Source: Collinsella tanakaei (GTDB lineage Bacteria; Actinomycetota; Coriobacteriia; Coriobacteriales; Coriobacteriaceae). Taken from it: a stretch of DNA of 47,785 nucleotides. Each line of letters starts with the position of its first letter. Position 1 is the first letter of the stretch. The stretch spans positions 1 to 47,785 of the forward strand of contig NZ_JACJMB010000017.1 of NCBI RefSeq assembly GCF_016902615.1, read 5' to 3'. A program made the position numbers and the translations under genes. Under the pieces are notes generated by a model. That model had not been told where the DNA came from. It searched no databases and worked only from the letters and a program-made list of their open reading frames with translations. Positions 34,721-43,989 of this stretch are shown in pieces.

Positions 34721-37186
34721 ATGCGCGTTCCCTATAGCTGGCTCAACGAGATGATCGAGCTGCCGGAGGACCCGGCTGATCTCGTTGCCGAATTCATCCG
34801 CACGGGCACCGAGGTGGAGTCCGTCGACACCGTGGGCGAGTCGTTCGACCACGTGGTCACGGCCCAGATCGTATCCAAGGAGCCCCATCCCGACTCGGAT
34901 CACATGTGGGTCACGAAGGTCGACGTGGGCTCGTACAACCTCGGCGAGGACGGCAAGCCCGAGCCGCTGCAGATCGTATGCGGCGCCCAGAACTTCAACG
35001 AGGGCGACCACATCGTCACGGCCCTGATCGGCGCCGAGCTGCCCGGTGGCGTCAAGATCAAGAAGTCCAAGCTGCGCGGCGTCGTGTCCTTCGGCATGAA
35101 CTGCTCGGCGCGCGAGCTCGGCCTGTCCGGCGACCACTCCGGCATCATGATCCTGCCGCCCGACGCGCCGGTGGGCGTGCCGTTCGCGCAGTACCAGGGT
35201 ACCTCGGAGACCGTGCTCGACTGCGAGATCACGCCGAACCGTCCCGACTGCCTGTCGATGGTCGGCATGGCCCGCGAGGTCGGCGCCATCTACGACCGCG
35301 ACTATCACGTGGAGTACCCCCAGATTAAGCAGGAGGTGGGCGTCCCGACCGCCGACGAGCTGTCCGTCACGATCGACGGCGAGGGCATGTGCGACCGCTA
35401 CGTGGCCCGCATCGTCCGCAACGTGAAGGTCGGCCCCAGCCCCGACTGGATGGTCCAGCGCCTGAACGCGCTGGGTATCCGCACGCACAACAACATCGTG
35501 GACATCACGAACTACGTCATGATGCTCACCGGCCAGCCGCTGCACGCCTTCGACCTCTCGACGTTCGCCGCCCGCGACGGGCACCGCTCCGTGGTCGTGC
35601 GCGCCGCGCGCGAGGGGGAGACCTTCACCACGCTCGACGGCGTCGAGCGCACGCTATCCGCGGGCATGTCGCTCATCACCGACGGCGAGCGTCCCGTGGC
35701 CCTCGCTGGCGTCATGGGCGGCATGGATTCCGAGATCGAGGATGACACCGTCGACGTCATGGTCGAGAGCGCCTGCTTCGACGCCGGCCGCACCTCGCAC
35801 ACGAGCCGTGACCTCTCGCTCATCTCTGACGCCTCCATCCGCTTCGAGCGTCAGGTCGACGAGACCGGCTGCGTCGACGTGGCGAACATCACCTGCGCAC
35901 TCATCGAGGAGCTCGCCGGCGGCGAGGTTGCGCCCGGCTACGTGGACGTGTACCCGGCGCCCAAGCAGCAGCCCGAGCTCACGCTGCGCCTTGCGCGCGT
36001 GCACGCCATCTGCGGCGCCGACATCGAGGCCGATTTCGTCGAGCGCGCCCTCACGCGCCTCGGCTGCACGGTGACGCGCTCCTCCAAGGACGGCGAGACC
36101 GTGTTCGCTGTGGTGCCCCCGAGCTTCCGCCCCGATCTGCCGCGCGAGATCGACCTGATCGAGGAGGTTCTGCGCCTGTGGGGCATGGACCGCGTCGAGG
36201 CGACTATCCCTGCCGCGAAAAACCACATCGGCGGACTCACGCGCGAGCAGCACCTGACGCGCAAGGTCGGCCAGATCCTGCGCGCCTGCGGGCTGAACGA
36301 GACGACGACGTTCGCCTTCGCCGCCGCCGACGACCTCAAGAAGATCGGCATGTCCGAGGAGGGGCGCGGCTGTCCCGTTGTCCTCATGGATCCGCTCGTC
36401 GCCGACCAGACCGAGATGCGCCGCTCGCTTATCCCGGGCCTTCTGCGCTCGGTCGCCTATAACGAGGCGCACGGCACTCCCAACGTGCAGCTCTATGAGA
36501 TCGGCCGCCTGTTCCACGGCCGCGAGAACGCGAGCAAGCCGAAGGAGCGCATGAGCGTGGCGGGCGTGCTGTCCGGCGCCATGGGCGACGTGACCTGGAA
36601 CCAGAAGTTCAAGCCGCTGCGCTTCTTCGACGGCAAGGGCGTCGTGGAGGAGCTGCTCGCCCAGCTGCGCATCGAGAAGGTGCGCTTCCGTCCCGCCGAG
36701 GGGGAGGCCTATTCCTTCCTGCAGCCCGGTCGCGGTGCCGAGGTGCTCTCGGGTGGCGCCGTGCTCGGCTGGGTCGGCGAGATCCACCCCAAGGCGCGCG
36801 AGGCCATGGACATCGCCCTGCCGGTCGTCGCGTTCGAGCTCAACTTCGACGCGCTCATCGCCGGCGCGCGCAACCAGGATGCCTACCACGAGTTCTCGAG
36901 CTTCCCGAGCGTGGAGCACGACCTGGCGATTGTGGTCGACGAGTCGGTGACCTGCGAGGACCTCGAGCGTCGCATCGTGAGCGCCGGCGGCAAGCTGCTT
37001 TCCGGCGTGCGCCTGTTCGACGTCTATCGCGATCCCGTCCGCGTGGGCGAGGGCAAGAAGTCGATGGCGTTCGCGCTCACGTATCGCTCCGATGATCACA
37101 CGCTCACCTCGGAGGAGGTCGAACGCGCCCACACCAAGCTCGTGACCAAGGTGTGCAAGGCCACCGGCGGCGAGGTCCGCTCCTAA
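34721..37186 (+). CDS. pheT: Phenylalanyl-tRNA synthetase beta subunit
   Basis: The 821-aa subunit is involved in tRNA binding and editing. Domains in order: N-terminal start MRVPYSWLNE; an EMAP/OB tRNA-binding domain at about 40-155; B3/B4 editing domain (about 200-380, with NNIVDITNYVMM); B5 domain (about 410-480); the catalytic-like core; and the C-terminal FDX-ACB domain (about 725-821, with FSSFPSVEHDLAIVV). Length is typical. AAGGAG sits ahead of the ATG. It is co-transcribed with pheS under the T-box. Confidence 0.97.
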   Translation: MRVPYSWLNEMIELPEDPADLVAEFIRTGTEVESVDTVGESFDHVVTAQIVSKEPHPDSDHMWVTKVDVGSYNLGEDGKPEPLQIVCGAQNFNEGDHIVTALIGAELPGGVKIKKSKLRGVVSFGMNCSARELGLSGDHSGIMILPPDAPVGVPFAQYQGTSETVLDCEITPNRPDCLSMVGMAREVGAIYDRDYHVEYPQIKQEVGVPTADELSVTIDGEGMCDRYVARIVRNVKVGPSPDWMVQRLNALGIRTHNNIVDITNYVMMLTGQPLHAFDLSTFAARDGHRSVVVRAAREGETFTTLDGVERTLSAGMSLITDGERPVALAGVMGGMDSEIEDDTVDVMVESACFDAGRTSHTSRDLSLISDASIRFERQVDETGCVDVANITCALIEELAGGEVAPGYVDVYPAPKQQPELTLRLARVHAICGADIEADFVERALTRLGCTVTRSSKDGETVFAVVPPSFRPDLPREIDLIEEVLRLWGMDRVEATIPAAKNHIGGLTREQHLTRKVGQILRACGLNETTTFAFAAADDLKKIGMSEEGRGCPVVLMDPLVADQTEMRRSLIPGLLRSVAYNEAHGTPNVQLYEIGRLFHGRENASKPKERMSVAGVLSGAMGDVTWNQKFKPLRFFDGKGVVEELLAQLRIEKVRFRPAEGEAYSFLQPGRGAEVLSGGAVLGWVGEIHPKAREAMDIALPVVAFELNFDALIAGARNQDAYHEFSSFPSVEHDLAIVVDESVTCEDLERRIVSAGGKLLSGVRLFDVYRDPVRVGEGKKSMAFALTYRSDDHTLTSEEVERAHTKLVTKVCKATGGEVRS

Positions 37187-37270
37187 GGCAGGCTCTTTTT
37201 CGTCGCTGATGGAGCCCGCGGCGCCCCGGTGGCGACCCGCCGGCGCCGCAAAGGCTTGAGATACGTTAAT

Positions 37271-37296
37271 CGGGGGCCTGCATGTGCGGGCCCCCG
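37271..37296 (+). terminator. Hairpin between pheT and the phospholipase-like gene
   Basis: CGGGGGCC pairs with GGCCCCCG around 10 bases. No T tract follows. It may weakly end pheST transcription, 24 bases before the next ATG. Confidence 0.45.
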
Positions 37297-37319
37297 CCGC
37301 ATGAAGGGATCGGTGCGCG

Positions 37320-38132
37320 ATGCCGAGCTGGAACATCCATATCGCCCAGGCCGAGCGGCTGCTCGAGCGCGGCGGCGCGGTGGCGCGCACGGTGCGCGAT
37401 GCGAACGCGTTTCTGTTCGGTAACCTCGTGCCCGATATCATGGTGGGGTACATGGTTCCCGGCATCACCGATCCCATTCCCTACCGCACGACCCATTTCG
37501 CAGCGCCGGAGTTCATCCCGAAACCGCGCGAGCGGGAGTTCTGGGACACCTATGTCATGCCGCTTTTCGAGCAGCTCGGCGAGGCGGATTCCCGCTGCGT
37601 TACGGTTGTGCCCACGAGCATCGTCGAGGAACGCGCGGCCATCGACCGAATTCATTTCCCGCAGCGCTTCGAGTCCGATGACGCCGCTGCTCCGGTGACT
37701 GAGGCGGGGGAGACCGCGCTGCCGAGCGCCGCGCGGACCCTGTTCGATCTCGTGCTGGGCACCTGGGCCCATCTCGTTGCCGACAACCTGTGGAATACCC
37801 GGGTCAATCAATTTCTCGACGAGCACGGCGGCAAGCCCTCCGAGCAGTTCCGCATCAAGAAGCAGGGCGATTTTGACGGGTTCGGCAAGATGCTTCCCAT
37901 CACGTCCATCCCGCGTGAAACGCCTGAACTGGTGGCTGCCGCCGCGGCGTTTCCCCAGTATCCGATCGCAAGCGACCATGTGCACGACGCCATCGTGGTC
38001 ACCCACGAGATCGTGCGCACGAACGGCGCCCCCGCGCATGCTCCGTATCAGCTGCTGACCGAGGATTTCTTCGAGATCACGTTTGCCGAGGTGCTCGACA
38101 CCACCGACCGTGCCCTCGAGGAACGGCTGTAG
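37320..38132 (+). CDS. Zinc-dependent phospholipase C family protein
   Basis: The 270-aa protein opens with PSWNIHIAQAERLLE and FLFGNLVPDI. The pattern of an N-terminal His followed by an Asp in a GNLVPD-type loop, then a later His in TWAHLVADNLWNTR, is that of the PF00882 zinc phospholipase C-like fold. There is no signal peptide, so a cytoplasmic role is likely and phospholipid as substrate is doubtful. The ATG follows GAAGGGATC. It is downstream of pheST in the same direction with a 133-base gap. The true reaction is unknown. Confidence 0.8.
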   Translation: MPSWNIHIAQAERLLERGGAVARTVRDANAFLFGNLVPDIMVGYMVPGITDPIPYRTTHFAAPEFIPKPREREFWDTYVMPLFEQLGEADSRCVTVVPTSIVEERAAIDRIHFPQRFESDDAAAPVTEAGETALPSAARTLFDLVLGTWAHLVADNLWNTRVNQFLDEHGGKPSEQFRIKKQGDFDGFGKMLPITSIPRETPELVAAAAAFPQYPIASDHVHDAIVVTHEIVRTNGAPAHAPYQLLTEDFFEITFAEVLDTTDRALEERL

Positions 38133-38287
38133 GCGCACCGAGGGCGTATTCCTCTCCGCTCGGCTGCGGGTTTTCACATGGTGCTCCGGAGGCGATGCCG
38201 GTGTGCGAAAGCGTCCGGTATGCCGGCGGTCTCCATGGCCTCATCCTTCTGCTAGTGCAGGCCTGAAAAAGTATGAATACATATAAA

Positions 38288-38430
38288 ATATTGTGATTGG
38301 TACGTTTTTTCGGTGCGATTGCTCCACCGTTCGCAAAGGCGCTGCGTTTCCGCAGGAAAAAACTGGACAAATGATGAAGGTCTTCCGCCGATGGGGAAAA
38401 GGCACCCAAAAATCGTACCCCTCACAATAT
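38288..38430. repeat. 143-bp element with 29-bp terminal inverted repeats
   Basis: The left arm 38288-38316 (starting ATATTGTGATTGG) and the right arm 38402-38430 (ending CTCACAATAT) are inverse over 25 of 29 bases. The 85-base middle contains AAAAACTGGACAAATG and has no ORF. The flanks are AT-rich, unlike neighbouring genes. Size and ends suit a MITE or a structured regulatory repeat. The rest of the 374-base gap holds nothing recognised. Confidence 0.75.
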
Positions 38431-38506
38431 CTTGTGATAAGTGCTGTTTTTGAGCCTCCGCTACTCAGAGTTTTTTATACAGTAACTGACCGCTGCTTGC
38501 TGAATC

Positions 38507-39490
38507 TTATACATTCCACGATGCGGGTAGCAGCAATCGCCGAAGTGACCGCTTCTCCGGCGTCAGTCCCAGGGGGACGCATGCCGGCGCAAGGCCAAGA
38601 TGGTGGGCGATTCGCTGCACAATGCCCTCGAAGCAATCGAAATCCTGCAGACGCTCGGGCGTGATGAACATCACGGTATAGCCCATGGCCTCGATATCGT
38701 CACGACGGTCTTCATCGGCGTGCTTAGAGCCCGGTTCATCATGGTAGAGGAGGCTTTGGTATTCCAAAACGAGCTGCGCTTCCCGGTAGACAAGGTCTCC
38801 GTAGCGCGTTTTCTCATCATGCTGTTGCCCTAGGTAGGCAATGATCGGCAGGTCGGCATTACGTTCGGGAATCGGCAAGCCGTACTCACCCTCGGCAGGT
38901 GGCAGGCACAGCAGGAGCAACAGGGCCGATTCCATGGGGGAGGCCGATTTGTTTTGCACATAGTGCAGTGCCTGACGGGCGGCTATGCTGTCCGGCTCTC
39001 TGACAAACCGTTCGAGTGCAGCCGTGATAGAAGAGACGTTCGTGAGAGGCTCGGGATCGTACTGCGTTGCCATCTCAGGGTAGTGTTCGGGCGCCGTGGC
39101 ATAGGTTCCGCACAGCTCGAGGCCGAGCTGTGCTCGCAGAGCGAGCGGCTTAGCTCGGCAGAACAGGATATATGTCATCTCAGGGCTCAAGCCCTTGCAG
39201 CATTCATCGAGCTCAATGAAGTCAACGCCACCGCGGACCGGGGGAATTACCTGGCAGTTTACAAGTTTGGAGGGACGTCGATCCGCCTTCGCGGGAACGA
39301 AGATGCGATAGGGGAGGGGAAGTAGTGGCAGTATCGACGAGACCCGAAGAAGCGGGCGGATATCGCGAACGCCGCGCGCACGACAGGCGAGCTCGCCTAT
39401 GGCGAGCGTAGAGGGTGCGCTCGGGCGCGGGTAGGCTCCGAGGCGCATCAGCTCAAGCGAAGGGTTCTCAGTCAAATACACGGTCTTCAT
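38507..39490 (-). CDS. Hypothetical protein with C-terminal PD-(D/E)XK/DUF559-like nuclease fold
   Basis: The 327-aa protein is not recognised over its first 200 residues. The C-terminal part has GDLVYREAQLVLEYQS, placing Asp232, then ten residues, then Glu243-Tyr-Gln245. These are followed by H250, a D/R-rich helix (HADEDRRDDIEAMGY) and a VMFI strand, the order seen in VSR/DUF559-type nuclease domains. The N-terminal part loosely recalls viral-defence or AbiE-like regulators, but I cannot establish that. GC content is lower than in neighbours and the flanks are AT-rich, so it was probably acquired. No ribosome site is obvious. A TGTA-GTAT-TACA dyad lies just upstream of the start and may be an operator. 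Confidence 0.65.
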   Translation of the reverse strand: MKTVYLTENPSLELMRLGAYPRPSAPSTLAIGELACRARGVRDIRPLLRVSSILPLLPLPYRIFVPAKADRRPSKLVNCQVIPPVRGGVDFIELDECCKGLSPEMTYILFCRAKPLALRAQLGLELCGTYATAPEHYPEMATQYDPEPLTNVSSITAALERFVREPDSIAARQALHYVQNKSASPMESALLLLLCLPPAEGEYGLPIPERNADLPIIAYLGQQHDEKTRYGDLVYREAQLVLEYQSLLYHDEPGSKHADEDRRDDIEAMGYTVMFITPERLQDFDCFEGIVQRIAHHLGLAPACVPLGLTPEKRSLRRLLLPASWNV

Positions 39491-39589
39491 GTATGTAATA
39501 CTACATGCAAAACATTAATACACAAAAGAAATTATTACAGATAACCTAGAGAATATAAAACTCATCTTTATGAGTACACAGAGTCGCAA

Positions 39590-39622
39590 AAAGAAAAAAG
39601 CCCCTGTCCGAAGACAGGGGCT
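39590..39622 (-). terminator. Rho-independent terminator of pyk
   Basis: AGCCCCTGTC pairs with GACAGGGGCT around CGAA, followed on the minus strand by TTTTTTC and more T. It lies 40 bases past the pyk stop. The 171-base gap also holds the AT-rich upstream region of the hypothetical gene. Confidence 0.93.
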
Positions 39623-39661
39623 GGCATGCAGTGTGCGCGGTGCGTGTATCAGGCGCGGCGT

Positions 39662-41122
39662 TTAGCGGACCTGGGCGACGTACGCGACGTTCGTGGAGGT
39701 CGCCTTGCCATCGAGGTGGATGGACATGCGCGGATCGCCGGCGGTAGCGACGGTCAGGTCGCCTTCCTTGACGTAGCCGAGCTCCTTGGCGGTCTCGATC
39801 GCCTTGATGATCGTGCCGTTGACGGTGCCCTGGGTGATAGCGGCCAAGTGCGGGTCGACGCCCCAGTACATGATCATCTGCTGAACGGCCCACTCATGAC
39901 GGGAGAAGGCGCAGATGGGCACGTTCGGGCGGAAGTGCGAGATCAGGCGGGCGGTGCGGCCGGTCGTGGTCGGCACGGTGATGCACTTGGCGCCGACGAC
40001 GGTGGCCATGTTCACGGCGGACATACCCACGACGTTGTTGATGACGCGGGTGCCGTGAGCGTTCTCGGGGGCCTTGAGCGGCGCGTGGACCGGGAGGTGC
40101 TTCTCGGTCTCGTGCGCGATGTGGGCCTGCATCTTCACGGCCTCGACCGGATACTGGCCGGCAGCGGTCTCGCCGGAGAGCATGACGGCGTCGGTGCCGT
40201 CGTAGATGGCGTTCGCGACGTCGGCAACCTCAGCGCGGGTCGGGCGCGGGTTGTGCTGCATGGAGTCGAGCATCTGGGTCGCGGTGATGACGGGCTTGTA
40301 GGCCGCGTTGCACTTGGCGATGATCTCCTTCTGGATGTGCGGCACGAGCTCGGGCGCGATCTCGATGCCCAGGTCGCCACGGGCGACCATGATGCCGTCG
40401 GAGGCCTCGAGGATGGCGTCGAAGTTCTGGACGCCGAGGGCGCACTCGATCTTCGGGAAGATCGTGATGTGCTCGCCACCGTTCAGGCGGCAGAGGTGAC
40501 GGATCTCCTCGACGGCCTGGGCGTTGCGGATGAAGGAGGCAGCGATGTAGTCGATGTTCTCCTTGATGCCGAACAGGATGTCCTCGCGGTCGCGGTCGGT
40601 GATGGCGGGCAGGCCGATCTCGACGTTGGGGATGTTCACGCCCTTGCGCTCGCCGATGACGCCGGTGTTCTTGACGATGCAGTGCATGTCCTGGCCGTCG
40701 ATGCTCTCGACCTCGAGGGCGACCAGGCCGTCATCGATCAGGATGAGGGAGCCGGGCTCGGCCTCGGAGGGGAGCTCGAGGTAGTCGAGGGAGATGTGGG
40801 TCTCGTCGCCGAGCCAGTCCTCGGAGGTGGGCTGAGCGGTGACGATGATCTTGTCGCCCTCGTTGACGGTGATCTTGGCGTGGTCCTTCAGAAGACCGGT
40901 GCGGACCTCGGGGCCCTTGGTGTCGAGCAGGATACCCACGGGGATACCGAGCTCGCGGGAGATGCGGCGGACACGCTCGATGCGCTCGTGGTGCTCCTCA
41001 TAGGAGCCGTGCGAGAAGTTGAAGCGGGCGACGTTCATGCCGCTCTTGATCATCTCGCGAAGCGTCTCGTCGTTGTCGCAGGCGGGACCCATGGTGCATA
41101 CGATCTTGGTGCGCTTGTACAT
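39662..41122 (-). CDS. pyk: Pyruvate kinase
   Basis: Pyk converts PEP and ADP to pyruvate and ATP, the last step of glycolysis. It also competes with the PTS for PEP. The 486-aa protein starts MYKRTKIVCTMGPA and includes NFSHGSYEEH, the lysine-containing IFPKIE of the active site, GDLGIE and the MLDSM region, then a C-terminal allosteric domain with VPTTTGRTARLISHFRP. The ATG at 41122 has GGAGGT upstream; the open frame begins four codons earlier. A 9-8-9 dyad overlaps its promoter. Confidence 0.97.
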   Translation of the reverse strand: MYKRTKIVCTMGPACDNDETLREMIKSGMNVARFNFSHGSYEEHHERIERVRRISRELGIPVGILLDTKGPEVRTGLLKDHAKITVNEGDKIIVTAQPTSEDWLGDETHISLDYLELPSEAEPGSLILIDDGLVALEVESIDGQDMHCIVKNTGVIGERKGVNIPNVEIGLPAITDRDREDILFGIKENIDYIAASFIRNAQAVEEIRHLCRLNGGEHITIFPKIECALGVQNFDAILEASDGIMVARGDLGIEIAPELVPHIQKEIIAKCNAAYKPVITATQMLDSMQHNPRPTRAEVADVANAIYDGTDAVMLSGETAAGQYPVEAVKMQAHIAHETEKHLPVHAPLKAPENAHGTRVINNVVGMSAVNMATVVGAKCITVPTTTGRTARLISHFRPNVPICAFSRHEWAVQQMIMYWGVDPHLAAITQGTVNGTIIKAIETAKELGYVKEGDLTVATAGDPRMSIHLDGKATSTNVAYVAQVR

Positions 41123-41177
41123 GCAGACCTCCAACTGACAGTGTCTTTGCGCTGATAAAACGAATTATCGCTGGCAT

Positions 41178-41226
41178 ATTATAGGCGAAATGCCCGCGTT
41201 CGTCAGTAAAGGTTGCGTTACTGACG
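41178..41226 (-). promoter_or_regulatory. pyk promoter with 9-8-9 operator
   Basis: Minus strand: CTGACG (41201-41206), a 17-base spacer, then TATAAT (41178-41183). CGTCAGTAA (41201-41209) and TTACTGACG (41218-41226) are perfect inverses around 8 bases, so the -35 lies within one arm. The rest of the gap to the MFS gene, about 400 bases, holds only a second promoter (41523). Confidence 0.75.
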
Positions 41227-41522
41227 AGATGCCACACACCCTCTACGAGAACCATCCCATACTACGAGATACGGTGACGGGAACGGGTAAAGCAGTTTAT
41301 ATGCTTCAGGTTTTCCACATTATTGCGCGGGCTGCACCGGGGGCGGCGCTTTGCGCGCGCCGGACGAGAGCATAGGCGTGATGGCGCCACTTCATGCGCC
41401 GCGCGACGGTCGGATGCGCTGCGGTATGCCGCAAACGTTGCGGGCGCTCGCCACCCCTTTGACCTGCGGTTTGCAAAAAGCTGCAGAAATGCTCCGGTCG
41501 AACATTTCAAACGTCTGGAGCG

Positions 41523-41551
41523 TTGAAGTGAGAGTTAGACGTGGCTACACT
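41523..41551 (+). promoter_or_regulatory. Promoter of the MFS gene
   Basis: TTGAAG (41523-41528), a 17-base spacer, TACACT (41546-41551), 81 bases before the chosen ATG. Confidence 0.5.
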
Positions 41552-41631
41552 GGGCCCGAAATCAGATGGTGAGGTGCCTTGCGGTCGATCGATGGCAGCG
41601 GGCGCCTGGTAGATGAGGGCTGGTGGTGGCT

Positions 41632-42816
41632 ATGGCGGACGGCAGGACGGGTCGCGGGCTTTCTCGGGATGCCCGCGTGATGCTCGCGGCGAGCTTTTTC
41701 TATCTGAGCAGCACGATGCTCGTGACCCCCGTGATCTCGGGGTTCGCCGGATCGTTGGGCGCCACGGCTGCGTTCATGGGCGTCATCGGCGGCCTCATGA
41801 ACGTCTGCTCGCTCGTGATGCGCCCCATCGCCGGTAACCTTTCCGACATCATGCGCAAGCGCCGCATCGCCACGATCGGTTCCATCGTGCTCGCCACCTC
41901 GACGACGCTCTACGCCTTCGTGACCGACCCCATGCAGGTGGCGGTGCTGCGACTCATCAGCGGGGCGGGCTACGCCTTCTGCTCTGTGTGCATGTCGACC
42001 TGGTTCGCCTCGCTGCTGCCGCCCGAGCACGTCGGCAGCGGCATGGGCATGTTCGGCATGATGAATGCGCTCGGCATGGCGGTCGGTCCGGCCATCGCCC
42101 TGGCGATCAGCGACGCGTTCGGGTATCGCCCGGCGCTCGTCTTCGGCGGTGCCATGGCGGCCATGACGATGGTGCTCGTACAGTTCGTGAGCAACCCCGG
42201 AGAGCCCGTGGGCGCGAGTGCGCAGCAGGGCGACGCATCTGAGCACCCCGCCCGCAAGCTCGCGATCGTCGACGTCCGCGTCGTACCGGCCGCGCTCATC
42301 ATCGCGCTGTTCACGATTCCCTATATGGCTACGCAGTCGTTTCTCGTGAGTTTCGTCGCGGCGCGCGGGCTCGACGTCGCCGTCAGCATGTTCTTCCCGG
42401 TCTACGCTATCGTGCTGCTCGCCATGCGCTATCTGCTCAAGCGCCAGTTCGACACCGTGAAGTTCGGCCCGTTCCTGTTCGCGGCGTCCGCCTCGGCCAT
42501 CGCGTCGCTGGCGCTGCTCACCCTCATGCGCGGCAACGTCGCGATGTTTGTCGCCGCCGCGTGCATGGCGGGCGGCTACGGCATCATGTGTTCGGTCTGC
42601 CAGTCGACGGCCGTGCGCCTCGTGGGCCCCGAGCACGCCGGCATGGCGAACAGCACCTACTATATGGGGCTCGATATCGGCATGGCGGTCGGCCCCATGA
42701 TCGGCGGCGTGCTGTTCGGCTCGGTCGACCTCAACCTGTTCTATCCGATTCTTGCCATCACGGTTCCCGCGGCGCTCGCGGTCTACGCGTGCTCGAAGGG
42801 CCTGCGCCGCATGTAG
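41632..42816 (+). CDS. MFS transporter
   Basis: The protein is about 394 aa with 12 predicted membrane segments. A polar loop after segment 6 (NPGEPVGASAQQGDASEHPARK) divides the halves. After segment 2 the loop NLSDIMRKRR is the conserved MFS motif A region. The family exports drugs or imports sugars and organic acids; the substrate is not evident. Start choice is uncertain: GTG codons at 41623 and 41626 lie nearer to the GAGGG site than the ATG at 41632. It is convergent with the LacI gene, with a shared terminator. Confidence 0.87.
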   Translation: MADGRTGRGLSRDARVMLAASFFYLSSTMLVTPVISGFAGSLGATAAFMGVIGGLMNVCSLVMRPIAGNLSDIMRKRRIATIGSIVLATSTTLYAFVTDPMQVAVLRLISGAGYAFCSVCMSTWFASLLPPEHVGSGMGMFGMMNALGMAVGPAIALAISDAFGYRPALVFGGAMAAMTMVLVQFVSNPGEPVGASAQQGDASEHPARKLAIVDVRVVPAALIIALFTIPYMATQSFLVSFVAARGLDVAVSMFFPVYAIVLLAMRYLLKRQFDTVKFGPFLFAASASAIASLALLTLMRGNVAMFVAAACMAGGYGIMCSVCQSTAVRLVGPEHAGMANSTYYMGLDIGMAVGPMIGGVLFGSVDLNLFYPILAITVPAALAVYACSKGLRRM

Positions 42817-42821
42817 CGCGC

Positions 42822-42857
42822 GGGGCGCTGTCCCCGATGGGGACAGCCGGGCGCCCC
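42822..42857. terminator. Bidirectional terminator between MFS and LacI genes
   Basis: An outer stem GGGGCGC (42822-42828) with GCGCCCC (42851-42857) encloses an inner stem CTGTCCCC/GGGGACAG around GAT. The inner sequence recalls the outer part of the mfd-flanking palindrome (CCCCGATGGGG). Confidence 0.65.
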
Positions 42858-43859
42858 TTACGCGCTCTCGCGCACGACGAGGGTGGGGGAGAACACGAGG
42901 TGCTGACGGGCGGCTGCCGCACCGCCTTGCGCCTCGATGGCCTCCACCGCCATGCGCGCGGCCTTCTGGCCCATCTCGATGGCGGGGATCTCCATGGCGG
43001 TCATGGTCGTTTCGAGCATCCGTCCGATGGCGTGTCCCGTGAGGCAGATGACGCGGATGTCGTCGGGGCACTTGAGACCGCGCTCGTGCAGGACGCGCAT
43101 CGCGCCGAGCCCCTGGATGTCCACGGCGGCCGCGATGGCGTCGAGGTTCGGGTGCTCGTCGAGCAGGCGCGCCGCGCAGCGATAGCCGTACTCGAAGTTG
43201 TTGGGTTCCAGGTTGCTCGACGGCGTGACGCAGATGCTCTCGAGTCCGTGCTCGCGGATCGCGTCGCGGTAGCCGTCGTAGCGGCGCTTGTAGGGGGAGA
43301 TGGAGCGGGGGCTGTTGATGAGGCCGATCTCGCGGCAACCCTTCTCCATCAGGTAGTGGATCGCCTCGTAGCTGCAGGCGTAGTAGTCTGCCACGACGCT
43401 GCTCAGGCTCTGCTCCTGCATGCGGACGACCTGTACGACGGGCGTGCCCTCCGTCTGGATGTCGCGCATGAGACGGCCGTTTTTGCCCGTGCCTGCGATG
43501 ATGATCGCGTCGACGAAGCCGCTGCGCATGCGGTTCAGGCTTTCGGCCTCGAGCTTGGGGTCGTCGTTGCTGTTGGCGAAGATAATGGAGTACCCGAGCT
43601 TCTGGGCCTCCTCTTCCACACCCTGCGCGATCTCGGCGAAAATCGTGAGCTGCAGACGGGGGACCACGATGCCGATCGTATGCTGCCGTCCGCGGCGCAG
43701 CCCCTGGGCGATGGGGTTGGGGCGGTAGCCCAGCTCCTTTGCCGCCTTGAGGATGCGCGCCTTGGTGGCGGGATGCACGTGAGCGGTGTTGTTGAGTGCG
43801 CGCGAGACGGTGCTCACGTCGACGTTTGCCAGCTGGGCAACGTCTTTCAGGGTCGGCAT
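42858..43859 (-). CDS. LacI-family transcriptional regulator
   Basis: The 333-aa protein has an N-terminal LacI helix-turn-helix (TLKDVAQLANVDVSTVSRALN) with hinge helix PNPIAQGLRRG, then a periplasmic-binding-type effector domain (about 60-330). Such proteins repress catabolic operons at AACGTT-centred palindromes. Its start has GAAGGGAGG upstream. It is divergent from the lyase/transporter operon at 44280, and the intergenic region has several GCAA/TTGC dyads. The effector is unknown. Confidence 0.95.
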   Translation of the reverse strand: MPTLKDVAQLANVDVSTVSRALNNTAHVHPATKARILKAAKELGYRPNPIAQGLRRGRQHTIGIVVPRLQLTIFAEIAQGVEEEAQKLGYSIIFANSNDDPKLEAESLNRMRSGFVDAIIIAGTGKNGRLMRDIQTEGTPVVQVVRMQEQSLSSVVADYYACSYEAIHYLMEKGCREIGLINSPRSISPYKRRYDGYRDAIREHGLESICVTPSSNLEPNNFEYGYRCAARLLDEHPNLDAIAAAVDIQGLGAMRVLHERGLKCPDDIRVICLTGHAIGRMLETTMTAMEIPAIEMGQKAARMAVEAIEAQGGAAAARQHLVFSPTLVVRESA

Positions 43860-43989
43860 GGCGCCTCCCTTCTATATATGTAGACCGTCGGGCAAAACGG
43901 TGTCCGGGAGTTTCCTCATAAATATGGCCCCGCACGTGCCAGTTGTGCAAGTCCAAAGCCGAATAGTTCATAGATTATATTGTGATAAT

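Noticed and set aside
41545-43971. 808-codon minus-strand open frame over the MFS and LacI genes
   Set aside because: Its composition is dominated by Arg, His, Ala and Gly. Both MFS (plus) and LacI (minus, other frame) are clear full-length genes.
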